A stretch of 64,000 nt of DNA from an uncultured Desulfovibrio sp. (GCA_937926875.1 CALBAX010000096.1:60136-124135), one strand, 5' to 3'. Numbered from the stretch's first letter, positions 17,616 to 27,104 are shown. Notes: generated by a model not told the origin, from the letters alone. Numbers and translations: made by a program.

Positions 17616-20600
17616 GTGGCAAGACTCATCGACCGTATTTTTTTTGACAGGCAGGACAGGGACATCCTCGTCCTGGTCAACCGCATCCTCGAAGCGCCCA
17701 ACGTGCCCTCGCGGGACAATCTCTTCAATCCCGAGCTGCATCCCCACGGCATCAAGGAGCTGGTCACCTCTCCGGCCTCCCGCATGGCCTATGCCGTCAT
17801 CAACCTGCTGCGCAATCTGGAGGTCGGCGGCTCGCGCGACCGCCTGCTGGCCCTGCAGACCCTGTATGATGAAGTGCTGACCAGCGCTCATTCGGCCCTG
17901 CGCCGCAATACCGCCCGTGCGCTCATGCAGATCATGAAGGACATGGTGCGCGCCCACGGCGACGAGACCCGTCAGCTCATGCTGGCCCACGACTTCCGCA
18001 ACACCGCCCTGGGCACGCCGCGCGTGGTGCGGCGCATGCTGGCGCGCTACCATCTGCCCGAGATGCCCGAAGCCTGGAACCAGCTTGCCTTCGACGACCA
18101 TGTCTATGACGTGAACACCAAGGGCCGCAAAACGCCCACCCACCTCATCATGGACGCCTGGATCAAGGGCTTGCGCTCCATCACGGTGGTCTACGACAAC
18201 AGCGTGGATCTGGAGGCCGCCACCGAGGTCATCCATGCTTCGGGCATCGTGGGCATCTCCGTGCGCATCGGCCTGGAATTCAGCGTGCCTTTCTATGACC
18301 GCTTCGTGAACCTGGTCTGGATGCCGCGCGGTTTCAGCTCCGGCAAGGGCTTCCTGGACTTTTTGCGCAGCCCGCAGATGCGGGAGATGCTGGAAAAGGG
18401 ACGCGAAGTGCTGCACTGGCGGCGCGAAGTGGCCCTGCATACCCTGGAGGTCTGGAACGAGGACGAGCGCCCCCGTCTGGAGCAGCTCTGGGGCGTGTCC
18501 GTGGCGCCCATGGGGCTGGAGGAGTTCCTCGATTTCGTGGGTCGTGGGCACGCCTCCCTGTTGCGTCTGGCCGAATACCTGCACAAGCACATCCAGCCCA
18601 GCCTGCGGGCCCGGGCCGAGATCCTGCGTGCCCGGCATGACGATCCCGAGGCCATGGAGGAGTTGCAGCGTCTGGACAATCTGGGGCCCGACGACGTGCA
18701 GGCCCTGTGGCTGAACCCGGTCCACAACCCGCGCATCCCCAATACGGAGCGGCCGGGCGCGTGCGACAACCTGCCGGAACTGATGTGCATGAGCGCCCAG
18801 GAGCTTTCCGCCTATCTCAGCGGGCTTGCCACGGGCAACCGTCTGATCCTGGGCACCGAGGGCCTGAGCGTGGAGGACGTGGTGGAGCTGCTCTGGGACT
18901 GCGAGGGACGCGTCACCCATCTGGAGCTCTTCAACATGAAGAGCTGGGTGGAAGGGCGCCTCAACAATATCGTGGCCATCAACGAATTGCAGCGTGTGCT
19001 CAACCAGGGCCTTGCCCCGCGCATGAAGCAGATGGTGCGCCAGATGATCCGGCAGATGGAGATGACGGGCGACGACGAGCGCCTGGAAAAGTTCCATGCC
19101 ATCCTGCGCGACATCCCCAAGCTCTGGGCCGCCTACCGTCACGAGCCGCTCAAGTCGCGTCTGGGCAGCAACTCGGCCAGCCGCTCGCGCTCCTACGGCA
19201 TGGGCCTGGCCATCCGGGAGACCTTGCCGCGACGGGCCCTGCTGTCCATGAAGAAGTCGGGCAGCCAGCAGTCCGCCATCCCCATCTATTCACCGGTGGA
19301 AGAGCAGATCCGCTACAGCGAGCCGGAAAACCCCTCGCCCGGGCAGCGTCTGCTGGCCCATTTCCGCTTTTTGCCGGGCTGCGACCATCTGGGCATGGAG
19401 CGCCACCGTGTATGGCGGGCGGCCAGTGAGGACTGCCGTGTCAGCAACCGGGGCAACATGGTCAATCTCGGCGGCCTGACCCCCTTCCACGGCAACGGCC
19501 TGACCGACGCCCCGCAGAGCGAGGCCGCCAAGCCTGACGGCCAGTACCTCAACAGCAACCTGAGCAATTGCCTCAAGGTGCTGCTGGGCTTCATCCCGTC
19601 CTTCGTCTCCTTCATCTATACGCAGGACTGGTGGTTCCTGGCCTGGTTCGGCACTTTCATCTGGTTCGGCATCACCGGTGTGCGCAACGTGGTCCAGATG
19701 GTCATGGCCGCCCGCGGGGCCAAACGCAGCACCCTGACCCACTGGCGCGAGCACGTCAGCGTCAAACGCATCTGCGATTCGCTCATGTACACGGGCATAT
19801 CGGTGCTGCTGCTGGAGGTGATGATCCGCGTCTGGCTTTTGGAGGACTGCTTCGGCGTGACCGTGGCGGAACAGCCCGTGGTGGTCTTCACCGTGCTGAA
19901 CATCGTCAACGGCTTCTATATCTTCGCGCATAATGTCTACAGGGGCTTCCCCCGCGAGGCCGCCATCGGCAACCTGTTCCGCAGCGCCCTGGCCATCCCG
20001 ATCTCGTCCCTGTACGACTTCATCCTCTTCCACCTGCTGCTGCTCTGGGGCATCGCCGATCCCCATCTGTATCTGGTGCCCAGTGCGGCCGTCATCTCCA
20101 AGATGGCTTCGGATACCGTGGCCGCCATCATCGAGGGCTATGCCGACAGCCAGGTGAACCTGCGCATGCGCCGCTGGGACTATGAGAGCACCATCAAGCG
20201 CATCTTTGACTGCTACACCCAGCTGGAGCTGCTCTTCCCCCGCGAGGACGCCCTGATCTGTCTGGCCCGCCCCGGCGGTCTGCGCGGACGTGGCGGCGAA
20301 GAGGCCCAGCGTCTGGAACGCATCCTCATCATCTGTGCCCTGGACCTGATGTATTTCTGGTTCTACCAGCCGCGTGCCCAGGAGGCATTCCGGCACAAGG
20401 TGCGCTCCATGGCCGAGGCGGACAGGGCCGTATTGCTCAGCGCCCAGCTGGTGCTGATGCGCGAACGGGAGGTGAGCCAGTTCCTGGTGGACGGGCTGCT
20501 TGGGCGCAATTTCTCGAAGCCTTTGGCGTTCTTCCTTGACAGGCGCAAGGAGTACCTGCGGCTCATGGCGCGCATCTGCATCCTTTCAAAACCTCGCGAA

Positions 20601-20645
20601 GCCCCGGCCTGCCCGGTTCTTTTCGGAGAAGACAAAAAAAGTTGA
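17616..20645 (+). CDS. large membrane protein of unknown function, 1009 aa
   Basis: The first 645 or so residues are soluble-looking and mostly helical, with no P-loop, zinc or catalytic motif that I can name. About five or six hydrophobic helices follow between residues 650 and 815 (for example LLGFIPSFVSFIY and SLYDFILFHLLLLWGIA), then a charged helical tail. The GTG at 17616 is preceded by AAGGGAG and gives a natural N-terminus (VARLIDRIFFDRQDRD). It lies alone between hydG and the alcohol dehydrogenase. Codon use matches its neighbours, so it is probably a resident gene. No function is assigned. Confidence 0.8.
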   Translation: MARLIDRIFFDRQDRDILVLVNRILEAPNVPSRDNLFNPELHPHGIKELVTSPASRMAYAVINLLRNLEVGGSRDRLLALQTLYDEVLTSAHSALRRNTARALMQIMKDMVRAHGDETRQLMLAHDFRNTALGTPRVVRRMLARYHLPEMPEAWNQLAFDDHVYDVNTKGRKTPTHLIMDAWIKGLRSITVVYDNSVDLEAATEVIHASGIVGISVRIGLEFSVPFYDRFVNLVWMPRGFSSGKGFLDFLRSPQMREMLEKGREVLHWRREVALHTLEVWNEDERPRLEQLWGVSVAPMGLEEFLDFVGRGHASLLRLAEYLHKHIQPSLRARAEILRARHDDPEAMEELQRLDNLGPDDVQALWLNPVHNPRIPNTERPGACDNLPELMCMSAQELSAYLSGLATGNRLILGTEGLSVEDVVELLWDCEGRVTHLELFNMKSWVEGRLNNIVAINELQRVLNQGLAPRMKQMVRQMIRQMEMTGDDERLEKFHAILRDIPKLWAAYRHEPLKSRLGSNSASRSRSYGMGLAIRETLPRRALLSMKKSGSQQSAIPIYSPVEEQIRYSEPENPSPGQRLLAHFRFLPGCDHLGMERHRVWRAASEDCRVSNRGNMVNLGGLTPFHGNGLTDAPQSEAAKPDGQYLNSNLSNCLKVLLGFIPSFVSFIYTQDWWFLAWFGTFIWFGITGVRNVVQMVMAARGAKRSTLTHWREHVSVKRICDSLMYTGISVLLLEVMIRVWLLEDCFGVTVAEQPVVVFTVLNIVNGFYIFAHNVYRGFPREAAIGNLFRSALAIPISSLYDFILFHLLLLWGIADPHLYLVPSAAVISKMASDTVAAIIEGYADSQVNLRMRRWDYESTIKRIFDCYTQLELLFPREDALICLARPGGLRGRGGEEAQRLERILIICALDLMYFWFYQPRAQEAFRHKVRSMAEADRAVLLSAQLVLMREREVSQFLVDGLLGRNFSKPLAFFLDRRKEYLRLMARICILSKPREAPACPVLFGEDKKS

Positions 20646-20665
20646 ATCTATTTTATAAAATCTTA

Positions 20666-20694
20666 TTGCCATGGCAGGGCTGGTCGCGTATGTT
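20666..20694 (+). promoter_or_regulatory. candidate promoter of the alcohol dehydrogenase
   Basis: TTGCCA (20666-20671), a 17-base spacer and TATGTT (20689-20694) lie 86 bp before the start. Confidence 0.4.
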
Positions 20695-20779
20695 GATTCC
20701 AGTACATCCATAAACGTTTCCAAACCGGGCTTGGACGGGGATCCAGACCGTTCATATGCCCAAACCAAGGAGTTGCACA

Positions 20780-21979
20780 ATGAGCACGGATGTCAAGAGC
20801 ATGCATATGGGCCAGATTACGTCCTTCTTCATTCCCACCGTGACTCTGGTCGGCCAGAACTGCTCCACCCAGATCCCCGATCGCCTGAAGAGCCTCGGCG
20901 GCAAAAAGCCGCTGATCGTCACCGACCAGGGCATCGTGGCTGTGGGCATCCTGAAGCAGATCACCGATATCCTTGACGCCGCCGGCATGCAGTATGCCGT
21001 GTACGACAAGACCGTGCCCAACCCCACGGATAAAAACGTTGCGGAAGCCACCGAAGCTTACAAGAGCAACGGTTGCGACAGCCTGATCACCCTGGGCGGC
21101 GGTTCTTCGCATGACTGCGGCAAGGGCGTCGGCTTCGTGGTCGGCAATGGCGGCAAGATCCATGACTTCGAAGGCGTGGACAAATCCAGCAAACCCTTCC
21201 CGCCCTATGTGGCCGTGAACACCACCGCTGGCACCGCCTCTGAAATGACCCGTTTCTGCATCATCACCGACACCTCCCGCAAGGTGAAGATGGCCATCGT
21301 CGACTGGCGCTGTACCCCCAGCGTCGCCATCGACGACCCGGTCCTGATGATGGGCATGCCTCCGTCCCTGACCGCCGCTACCGGTATGGACGCCCTGACC
21401 CATGCCGTGGAAGCCTATGTTTCCACCGCTGCTACTCCCATGACCGACGCCTGTGCTGAAAAGGCCATGGAATACATCAACCGCTACCTGCGCCGCGCCG
21501 TTGCCAACGGCAAGGATATGGAAGCCCGCGAAGGCATGTGCTATGCCCAGTACCTGGCCGGTATGGCGTTCAACAACGCCAGCCTGGGTCACGTGCACGC
21601 CATGGCTCACCAGCTGGGCGGCTTCTATGACCTGCCGCACGGCGAATGCAACGCCATCCTGCTGCCCCATGTGTGCGAGTACAACCTGATCTCCAGCCGC
21701 CGTCGCTTCGGCCGCATCGCCAAACTGCTGGGCGAACGTGTGGACGGCCTGAGCCCCACCGACGCTTCGCAGGCTGCCATCAAGGCCATCCGCATCCTGT
21801 CCAAGGACGTGGGTATCCCGGAAGGCCTGGTGGCCCTGGGCAAGAAGTACGGCAAGGAAGTGAAGGAAGAGGACATCCCCACCATGACCGCCAACGCCCA
21901 GAAGGACGCCTGCGGTCTGACCAACCCGCGCATCATGAGCGACGCCGCTGTGGCCGCCATCTACAAGGCCGCCCTGTAG
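20780..21979 (+). CDS. iron-containing alcohol dehydrogenase
   Basis: A group III NAD-dependent alcohol dehydrogenase of 399 residues. The GGGSSHDCGK dinucleotide loop is at 106-115. The metal ligands are Asp204, His208, His273 and His287, with the spacing of FucO and 1,3-propanediol dehydrogenase. In Desulfovibrio such enzymes oxidise ethanol as an electron donor for sulfate reduction. The start has AAGGAG 8 bases upstream. It is monocistronic with a very strong terminator, and its codons are biased to C/G-ending preferred forms. This fits the high expression known for this gene in the genus. Confidence 0.93.
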   Translation: MSTDVKSMHMGQITSFFIPTVTLVGQNCSTQIPDRLKSLGGKKPLIVTDQGIVAVGILKQITDILDAAGMQYAVYDKTVPNPTDKNVAEATEAYKSNGCDSLITLGGGSSHDCGKGVGFVVGNGGKIHDFEGVDKSSKPFPPYVAVNTTAGTASEMTRFCIITDTSRKVKMAIVDWRCTPSVAIDDPVLMMGMPPSLTAATGMDALTHAVEAYVSTAATPMTDACAEKAMEYINRYLRRAVANGKDMEAREGMCYAQYLAGMAFNNASLGHVHAMAHQLGGFYDLPHGECNAILLPHVCEYNLISSRRRFGRIAKLLGERVDGLSPTDASQAAIKAIRILSKDVGIPEGLVALGKKYGKEVKEEDIPTMTANAQKDACGLTNPRIMSDAAVAAIYKAAL

Positions 21980-22006
21980 TCCTCGCTGCATAGCTGCATA
22001 ATGAAG

Positions 22007-22033
22007 GCCCCCGGGAAACCGGGGGCTTTTTTT
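22007..22033 (+). terminator. terminator after alcohol dehydrogenase
   Basis: An 8-bp GC stem with a GAAA tetraloop (22007-22026) is followed by seven T. Confidence 0.95.
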
Positions 22034-22070
22034 ATGGGCTTTAGCCTGTTGAGCGCCTGGCAGGCGCGAA

Positions 22071-22098
22071 ACAAAAAACCACCCGCTTTACGGGTGGT
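22071..22098 (-). terminator. terminator of the S58 peptidase gene
   Basis: The ACCACCCG / CGGGTGGT stem (22078-22085, 22091-22098) with a 5-base loop is followed by TTTTTTG in the minus direction. The 22099-22279 stretch between it and the gene holds nothing else that I see. Confidence 0.8.
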
Positions 22099-22279
22099 TC
22101 TGATTTCCTGGTCAGGATCTGCTGGCGGACTGCCGGCAGCAGTGCGGCCAGGGCGGAAGGGTGTGCCTTTTTGCGTGCCCCCGTGCCTGTTGAGTTTTTT
22201 CAGGAAACACGCCGGAGAAAGGCAGGGGGCAGGGGAGAGTGCGCCCAGGGAGAGGGGCGCTGACGGCATCGCGTGAACA

Positions 22280-23245
22280 TTATGCGGACATCTCTGGCCG
22301 GGCAGCGCGGCAGACGGCCCCGGCCACGGCGTCAGCGGCCAGGGCCCCCAGCAGGAGTTCGTTCCAGGGGCCGTGCCCTTCAGGCAAGGGCTGCTTGCTG
22401 GCCAGTGCGAACACGATGTCGCCGTCGAAGAGCATGTGCGCGGGGATGATGTGCCGGGCCAGGCCGGTGGCGGCCATGCGGGCCAGACGGCTGCACTGGG
22501 TCTTGTCCAGGGGGACGTTGGTGGCCACCACGACGAGCACGGTATTGCTGGTGGGGACTTGGCCGGCCAGCGTGTCCAAAGCCCGCTCATGGGGCACAGG
22601 TGTGCCGTCAGGGAAGCGCCCGCCCGCCAGGAAGCGCCCCTTGTCATCGTAGATGTTGCCCAGAGCATTGAGGACCACCAGGGCCGCCACCTGTATGCCC
22701 TGGCGCTCCAGGCACAGACTGCCCAGACCACTTTTGTCCGAAAGATCCAGCGGTTTGCCCGTGGCATCCTGGCAAAGGCAGAACAGGCGGCCGCAGCGGG
22801 CCCCGCAGGCTGCCCCCACAGCGCCTTCGGCCAGCGGCGCCGCAGAGGCCGCCCGGGCCGCGGCATAGCCCATGGCCGCATCGGGCAGCACACCGGGCCG
22901 GGCATTCATGTCCAGATCGTAGATGACGGCCCCGGGGACGATGGGGATGACCCCGTGCGGCATGGTGAAACCGTGTCCCTGCTCGCGCAGGAAGCGCATG
23001 ACGCCATCGGCCGCGGCCAGACCAAAGGCGCTGCCCCCGGCCAGCAGCAGGCCGTGCACGGTATCCACCTGGGATTCGGGCCGCATGAGCTCTGTCTCGC
23101 GGCAGCCAGGGGCGAAACCCGGTACGGCGATGCCCGGCGTGAAGCCCTGGGGGCAAAGGATGGCCGTACAGCCGGTGTGGTTCCGGTCGTCCGTGGCGTG
23201 GCCTGCCAGCAGGCCGTGGATGGCGGTCAGAGTGGTATTGGTCAT
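22280..23245 (-). CDS. S58-family (DmpA/P1) aminopeptidase
   Basis: An N-terminal-nucleophile hydrolase of 321 residues. Members cleave themselves at an internal peptide bond and then act as aminopeptidases or amidases. The LLLAGGSAFGLAAADGVMRF helix (about 66-84) is a family hallmark. The expected self-cleavage point is Asn234-Thr235, just before VLVVVATN, as in the actinobacterial relatives that use Thr as nucleophile. Start 23245 has AGGAG 5 bases upstream; the ORF runs 42 codons further without one. It is separated from pdxT by a strong hairpin. Substrate unknown. Confidence 0.88.
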   Translation of the reverse strand: MTNTTLTAIHGLLAGHATDDRNHTGCTAILCPQGFTPGIAVPGFAPGCRETELMRPESQVDTVHGLLLAGGSAFGLAAADGVMRFLREQGHGFTMPHGVIPIVPGAVIYDLDMNARPGVLPDAAMGYAAARAASAAPLAEGAVGAACGARCGRLFCLCQDATGKPLDLSDKSGLGSLCLERQGIQVAALVVLNALGNIYDDKGRFLAGGRFPDGTPVPHERALDTLAGQVPTSNTVLVVVATNVPLDKTQCSRLARMAATGLARHIIPAHMLFDGDIVFALASKQPLPEGHGPWNELLLGALAADAVAGAVCRAARPEMSA

Positions 23246-23537
23246 GTGAGCTCCTGTGGCGGAGGTTGGCAGCGGTGCCCGCGCGGCCATGCGGCTGCGG
23301 TCGGGATGGGGACTGTGGGATGAATCTTTCATGTTCGGGGAGAAAAGGAAAGCTTTCCCTTGCGGGGGCATGCAGGCCCGCAGCCCGGCCTTTTGCGGAA
23401 GAAGGGAAGGAAGAGGATGCCCGTGGGCGGTCGCCAGATGCCGGCCAGGGGCAGGGGCCGCACCTTCAGGTGCGGGATCGGGGGGCAGGAGAAGAAGAGG
23501 ATCTCCTGTGGCCTCGGTCCGATGGCATGTAAAGACA
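23246..23537 (-). other. gene-free stretch between pdxT and the S58 peptidase
   Basis: No gene is supported. It contains a 12-base perfect palindrome GGAAAGCTTTCC near 23347-23358 of unknown meaning, and presumably the promoter of the peptidase. Confidence 0.35.
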
Positions 23538-23573
23538 GGGCCCCGCGCGAACGTGACGTTCGGCGCGGGGCCC
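23538..23573 (-). terminator. hairpin terminating pdxST
   Basis: A 16-bp stem with one bulged G and a 3-base loop (23538-23553 with 23557-23573) lies 25 bp past pdxT. The T run is weak on the minus strand. Confidence 0.7.
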
Positions 23574-23598
23574 GCTGTTTTTCGGCAGATGCCGCGGA

Positions 23599-24180
23599 TC
23601 AGGCCAGCATGTCCAGGAAGTACTGGTGCAGGCGCAGGTCCGGGGTCAGTTCGGGGTGGAAGGAGGTGGCCAGCACATTGCCCTGACGTACGGCCACGAT
23701 GCGTTCGCCGCGGTCGGCATCCAGACGGGCCAGTACCTGCACGCCCTCGCCCACGCGGCTGATGAGCGGCGCGCGGATGAACACGGCCCGCAGGGGCCCG
23801 CCAGCCAGACCGTCGATGTGCAGGTCGGTCTCGAAGCTGTCCACCTGACGGCCGAAGGCGTTACGGCGCACGGTGGCGTCCAGCACGCCCAGGCGCGGCT
23901 GCTCAGAGCCTTCGATCTCCTTGCAGAGCAGGATCAGGCCCGCGCAGCTGCCATAGACGGGCATGCCGTCCAGGATGCGCTGGCGCAGTGGCTCCAGCAT
24001 GTCCCATTCCGCCAGCAGCTTGCCGATGGTGGTGCTTTCGCCGCCGGGGATGACCATGCCCTCAAGACCTTCCATGTCCTTGAGCTGGCGCACTTCGCAG
24101 ACGTCGGCGCCCAGACGGCGCAGCGCTGCGGCATGTTCGCGGAAGGCCCCCTGCAGGGCCAGGACTCCGATGCGGGCCAT
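23599..24180 (-). CDS. pdxT: PLP synthase glutaminase subunit
   Basis: A class I glutamine amidotransferase of 193 residues that supplies ammonia to PdxS for vitamin B6 synthesis. The nucleophile Cys79 is in GSCAG, and the His-Glu pair is in SFHPEL near the C-terminus. PGGEST at 45-50 is the oxyanion strand. It starts one base after the pdxS stop, so the pair is translationally coupled and forms the ribose-5-phosphate-dependent (deoxyxylulose-independent) PLP route. Confidence 0.97.
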   Translation of the reverse strand: MARIGVLALQGAFREHAAALRRLGADVCEVRQLKDMEGLEGMVIPGGESTTIGKLLAEWDMLEPLRQRILDGMPVYGSCAGLILLCKEIEGSEQPRLGVLDATVRRNAFGRQVDSFETDLHIDGLAGGPLRAVFIRAPLISRVGEGVQVLARLDADRGERIVAVRQGNVLATSFHPELTPDLRLHQYFLDMLA

Positions 24181-24181
24181 G

Positions 24182-25063
24182 CTACCAGCCCCGCTCCTGC
24201 ATGCGTTCGGCCGGCGGGATGGTGGAGATGTCGATGCCCACCATGGGTTCGCCCAAATCGCGGGAGATCTCGGCCAGCAGGGCGTAGTCCTTGTAGTTGG
24301 TCACGGCCTGCACGATGGCGCGGGCACGCTTGGCCGGGTCGCCGGACTTGAAGATGCCGGAGCCCACGAACACGCCGTCGCAGCCCAGGTGCATCATCAT
24401 GGCGGCGTCGGCCGGGGTGGCGATGCCGCCGGCGGCAAAGTTCACCACAGGCAGACGGCCTTCCTTGCGCACGGCCAGGCAGACTTCCAGGGGAGCGCCG
24501 TTTTCCTTGGCGAAGTTGGCCACTTCGGCTTCGGGCAGGGAACAGAGCACGCGGATCTCGTCCATGACCTGGCGGCAATGGCGCACGGCTTCCACCACGT
24601 TGCCGGTGCCGGGCTCGCCCTTGGTGCGGATCATGGCCGCGCCTTCGGCGATGCGGCGCAGGGCCTCGCCCAGGTTGCGGCAGCCGCAGACGAAGGGCAC
24701 GGTGAAGTCGCGCTTGTCGATATGATAGCGGTCATCGGCGGGGGTCAGCACTTCGCTCTCGTCGATGTAGTCCACGCCCAGGGCCTCGAGGATGCGGGCC
24801 TCCACGAAATGGCCGATGCGGGCCTTGGCCATGACGGGGATGCTCACCACTTCCATGATGCGCTTGACGATGGTGGGGTCGGCCATGCGGGCGATGCCGC
24901 CGGCGGCGCGGATGTCGGCCGGGACGCGTTCAAGAGCCATGACGGCGCAGGCGCCGGCTTCTTCGGCGATCTTCGCCTGTTCGGGGGTGGTCACGTCCAT
25001 GATGACGCCACCCTTGAGCATTTCTGCAAGACCGGTCTTCAGGCGAATGGTGCCCTGTTCCAT
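24182..25063 (-). CDS. pdxS: PLP synthase synthase subunit
   Basis: It makes pyridoxal phosphate from ribose-5-phosphate, glyceraldehyde-3-phosphate and ammonia. The 293-residue TIM barrel has Asp23 (IMDVTTPEQA), the Schiff-base Lys80 in VMAKARIGH, and the phosphate-site stretch GGIATPADAAMM. Start 25063 has AAGGAG 7 bases upstream; the ORF extends 72 codons further without support. A perfect inverted repeat abuts the ribosome site (25079-25097). Confidence 0.97.
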   Translation of the reverse strand: MEQGTIRLKTGLAEMLKGGVIMDVTTPEQAKIAEEAGACAVMALERVPADIRAAGGIARMADPTIVKRIMEVVSIPVMAKARIGHFVEARILEALGVDYIDESEVLTPADDRYHIDKRDFTVPFVCGCRNLGEALRRIAEGAAMIRTKGEPGTGNVVEAVRHCRQVMDEIRVLCSLPEAEVANFAKENGAPLEVCLAVRKEGRLPVVNFAAGGIATPADAAMMMHLGCDGVFVGSGIFKSGDPAKRARAIVQAVTNYKDYALLAEISRDLGEPMVGIDISTIPPAERMQERGW

Positions 25064-25078
25064 ATCTTCTACTCCTTC

Positions 25079-25097
25079 GGCACCGTCGTACGGTGCC
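25079..25097 (-). promoter_or_regulatory. inverted repeat abutting the pdxS ribosome site
   Basis: GGCACCGT-cgt-ACGGTGCC: a perfect 8-bp stem with a 3-base loop ending one base before the AAGGAG of pdxS. It could be an operator or a leader RNA hairpin. Confidence 0.5.
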
Positions 25098-25495
25098 CTA
25101 AGTTGCGTGGGGCCGTTTACGGCCAGAAGCGCGTTATATGCCATATCGTCGCCAGTGACAATAATCCCTGCACGACCTTGGGTTTTCCGGCAGACAGGCT
25201 GTGCCTGCCGTTGGCCGCAGGAAGGGAACGGGGACCTGTTCTGACAGGGAGGCCGGCAGTTTCCCATGCCCGCACGCACAGTCCGCGGGGTGGCGTCGCC
25301 GTTGTGGCAGGTTGCGGTAGCGGCAGGCCGGTACCGAAAGCAGGAGCGATCCCCTGCGGGACGTCTTTCCGGCCGCCATGGCAGGGGTGGGGCGGGAGGG
25401 AAGCGCTGAAGCTGTCAGGGAATGACGGCTTTGGCCTTGCAATCGTGTCCCCCTGTGGCGTATGCTAAAAACTCCAGCTTAACCAAGGATGATAC
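25098..25495. other. gene-free divergent region between pdxS and 25496 gene
   Basis: About 400 bp with no supported gene; it must hold the pdxS promoter and the promoter of the rightward gene. No convincing -35/-10 pair was found. Confidence 0.35.
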
Positions 25496-26458
25496 ATGTC
25501 CGCACTCTGTATCCGTGTCCCCGCCCTGCGCGGTCCCCTGCCTGGAGAAGCCCCGCTTTTGCCCGCGGAGGGGTCCTGCCCTGTCTTGCGTCTGTGGCCC
25601 GGCCTGCCGGAAGAATTTTCCCGTCCTGCCGCCGGGAGGCTGACGGCATCCGGCCGTCGCGCCGTGACTGTCGCGGCCCCGTCTCCCCAGGGGCCGTGGC
25701 ATATGCCGGAGGCCCTGCCTTTTTCGCCGCGTGAAGCCGCGGCCTGTCTGGAGGACCTCCAGCGCATGGGGGATGCCGCCCTTTCCGGCCAGCCGGTGGG
25801 CACTCTGGGTGCCGACGTGGGCCGTGCCCGTCGCAACAGCGCGGAAAGCGCCCTGCGCGCCGGCCTGATGGCCGACGGCACCCTGGAGACTGCCCAGGCC
25901 CGGGAAGCCGCCCGCGAGGAATGGGAAAAAGCCTGTGCGGCCCAGCGCATGCTGCTTTGGAGCTGGTTGCAGGAAGAGCGTCTGGCCGAGCTCCAGGCCC
26001 TGAGCTCCAGCCTGAGCAGCAGCAATGCCCGCTTGCAGGCGGCGCTGGACATGGATCCTGCCGATCTCGACGAGGCGGCCCTGCTGGCGGGCGATGCCCG
26101 CGATACGGAAGCCGCCCTGGCCACGCTGGCCACCCTCAACAGCCCCGTGCATGTGGACGATTCCCTGCTGCCCGCCTGGCCCCGTCTGCTGGACGCCGTG
26201 GTACGCTTTGCCCCGGCGGACTGCCTGCTGCTGGCCGAAGGCCGCATGCGCCGCGACCTGCTGGACGGTCAGGGCGAGCTGGGATTCCAGCCCCTGCCCG
26301 ACGACGGCCCCCTGCGCCTGTGCGACGCGGACGGCCATGTCGTGCCCCTGCTGCAGGCGCGTGCCCCCCTGTGGCGCATCCTCGGGCGCCCGCGCGCGCC
26401 CCGCTGCTGCCCCGGCTGGCAGGAAGAACGCACTGTGGTGCTGCGCGGGGACGACTGA
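25496..26458 (+). CDS. hypothetical protein, 320 aa
   Basis: A cytoplasmic-looking, Ala/Leu/Arg-rich protein with a helical middle (about residues 110-190, including ELQALSSSLSSSNARLQAAL) and no motif I recognise. AAGGA precedes the ATG. Its stop overlaps the start of the next gene in TGATG, so it is translationally coupled to the HAD phosphatase. This is the first gene of the run that leads to ilvBNC. It may be a lineage-specific protein. Confidence 0.65.
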   Translation: MSALCIRVPALRGPLPGEAPLLPAEGSCPVLRLWPGLPEEFSRPAAGRLTASGRRAVTVAAPSPQGPWHMPEALPFSPREAAACLEDLQRMGDAALSGQPVGTLGADVGRARRNSAESALRAGLMADGTLETAQAREAAREEWEKACAAQRMLLWSWLQEERLAELQALSSSLSSSNARLQAALDMDPADLDEAALLAGDARDTEAALATLATLNSPVHVDDSLLPAWPRLLDAVVRFAPADCLLLAEGRMRRDLLDGQGELGFQPLPDDGPLRLCDADGHVVPLLQARAPLWRILGRPRAPRCCPGWQEERTVVLRGDD

Positions 26459-27102
26459 TGGGCAAACTTTTCCCGCACGGGCTTACCGGCATCATCTTCG
26501 ACTGTGACGGGGTCATGATCGATTCCCGTGCCGCCAACGCCATCTTTTACAACAAGGTGCTGGCGGCCCTGGGACTGCCGCCCCTGACCCCGGAGCAGGA
26601 TGCCTATACGTTCATGGCCACGGCGCGGCAGGCACTGGAATACATCGTGCCTCCCGAGATGCACCGGCGCATGTATGAAGTGGTACGGACAGAGGTCATC
26701 TATTCGCGCGATATCGTTCCCCTGTTGCAGATCTATCCCGGTTATCGGGAATTCCTCGGGCTCGCCCGCAGTCACGGCATGCGTCTGGCCGTCCATACCA
26801 ACAGAACTGCGGAAGGGATGCAAAGGGTTCTGGACTTTTTGGCGTTGCCCTCCTATTTTAATCCTGTAGTCACGGCGACGGAGGCAGCCCCCAAACCTGC
26901 GCCTGATGGCGTGCGGCTGATCCTCGAACAGTGGGGGGCCGATCCTGGGCAGGTGCTTTTCGTGGGCGACAGTCCCAACGACCAGAAAGCCGCCACCGCT
27001 GCTGGCGTCGTGTTCGCGGCATTCGGCGGGGGATTGCAAGGCCCGCTCGCGGCAACCGGTTATGACGAACTTGCCGGGCTGCTGCAAAATGAATGGGAGT
27101 AG
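26458..27102 (+). CDS. HAD-family hydrolase, phosphoglycolate-phosphatase-like
   Basis: A phosphatase of 214 residues with all four HAD motifs: DCDGVMIDS (nucleophile Asp at about 15), HTNRT (motif II), the Lys of KPAPDG (motif III) and GDSPNDQKAA (motif IV). The helical cap lies between motifs I and II. The start is the ATG of the TGATG overlap with the upstream gene. Substrate unknown; the Gph/PGP-like motif pattern suggests a small phosphorylated metabolite. Confidence 0.85.
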   Translation: MGKLFPHGLTGIIFDCDGVMIDSRAANAIFYNKVLAALGLPPLTPEQDAYTFMATARQALEYIVPPEMHRRMYEVVRTEVIYSRDIVPLLQIYPGYREFLGLARSHGMRLAVHTNRTAEGMQRVLDFLALPSYFNPVVTATEAAPKPAPDGVRLILEQWGADPGQVLFVGDSPNDQKAATAAGVVFAAFGGGLQGPLAATGYDELAGLLQNEWE

Positions 27103-27104
27103 GC

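Noticed and set aside
16197..19142. 981-residue minus-strand frame
   Set aside because: Runs across hydG and the unknown membrane protein on the other strand; no ribosome site or motif.
20660..20700. sigma54 (-24/-12) promoter before the alcohol dehydrogenase
   Set aside because: TGGCAG is present, but the GG-n10-GC spacing fails by one base; the sigma70-type pair fits better.
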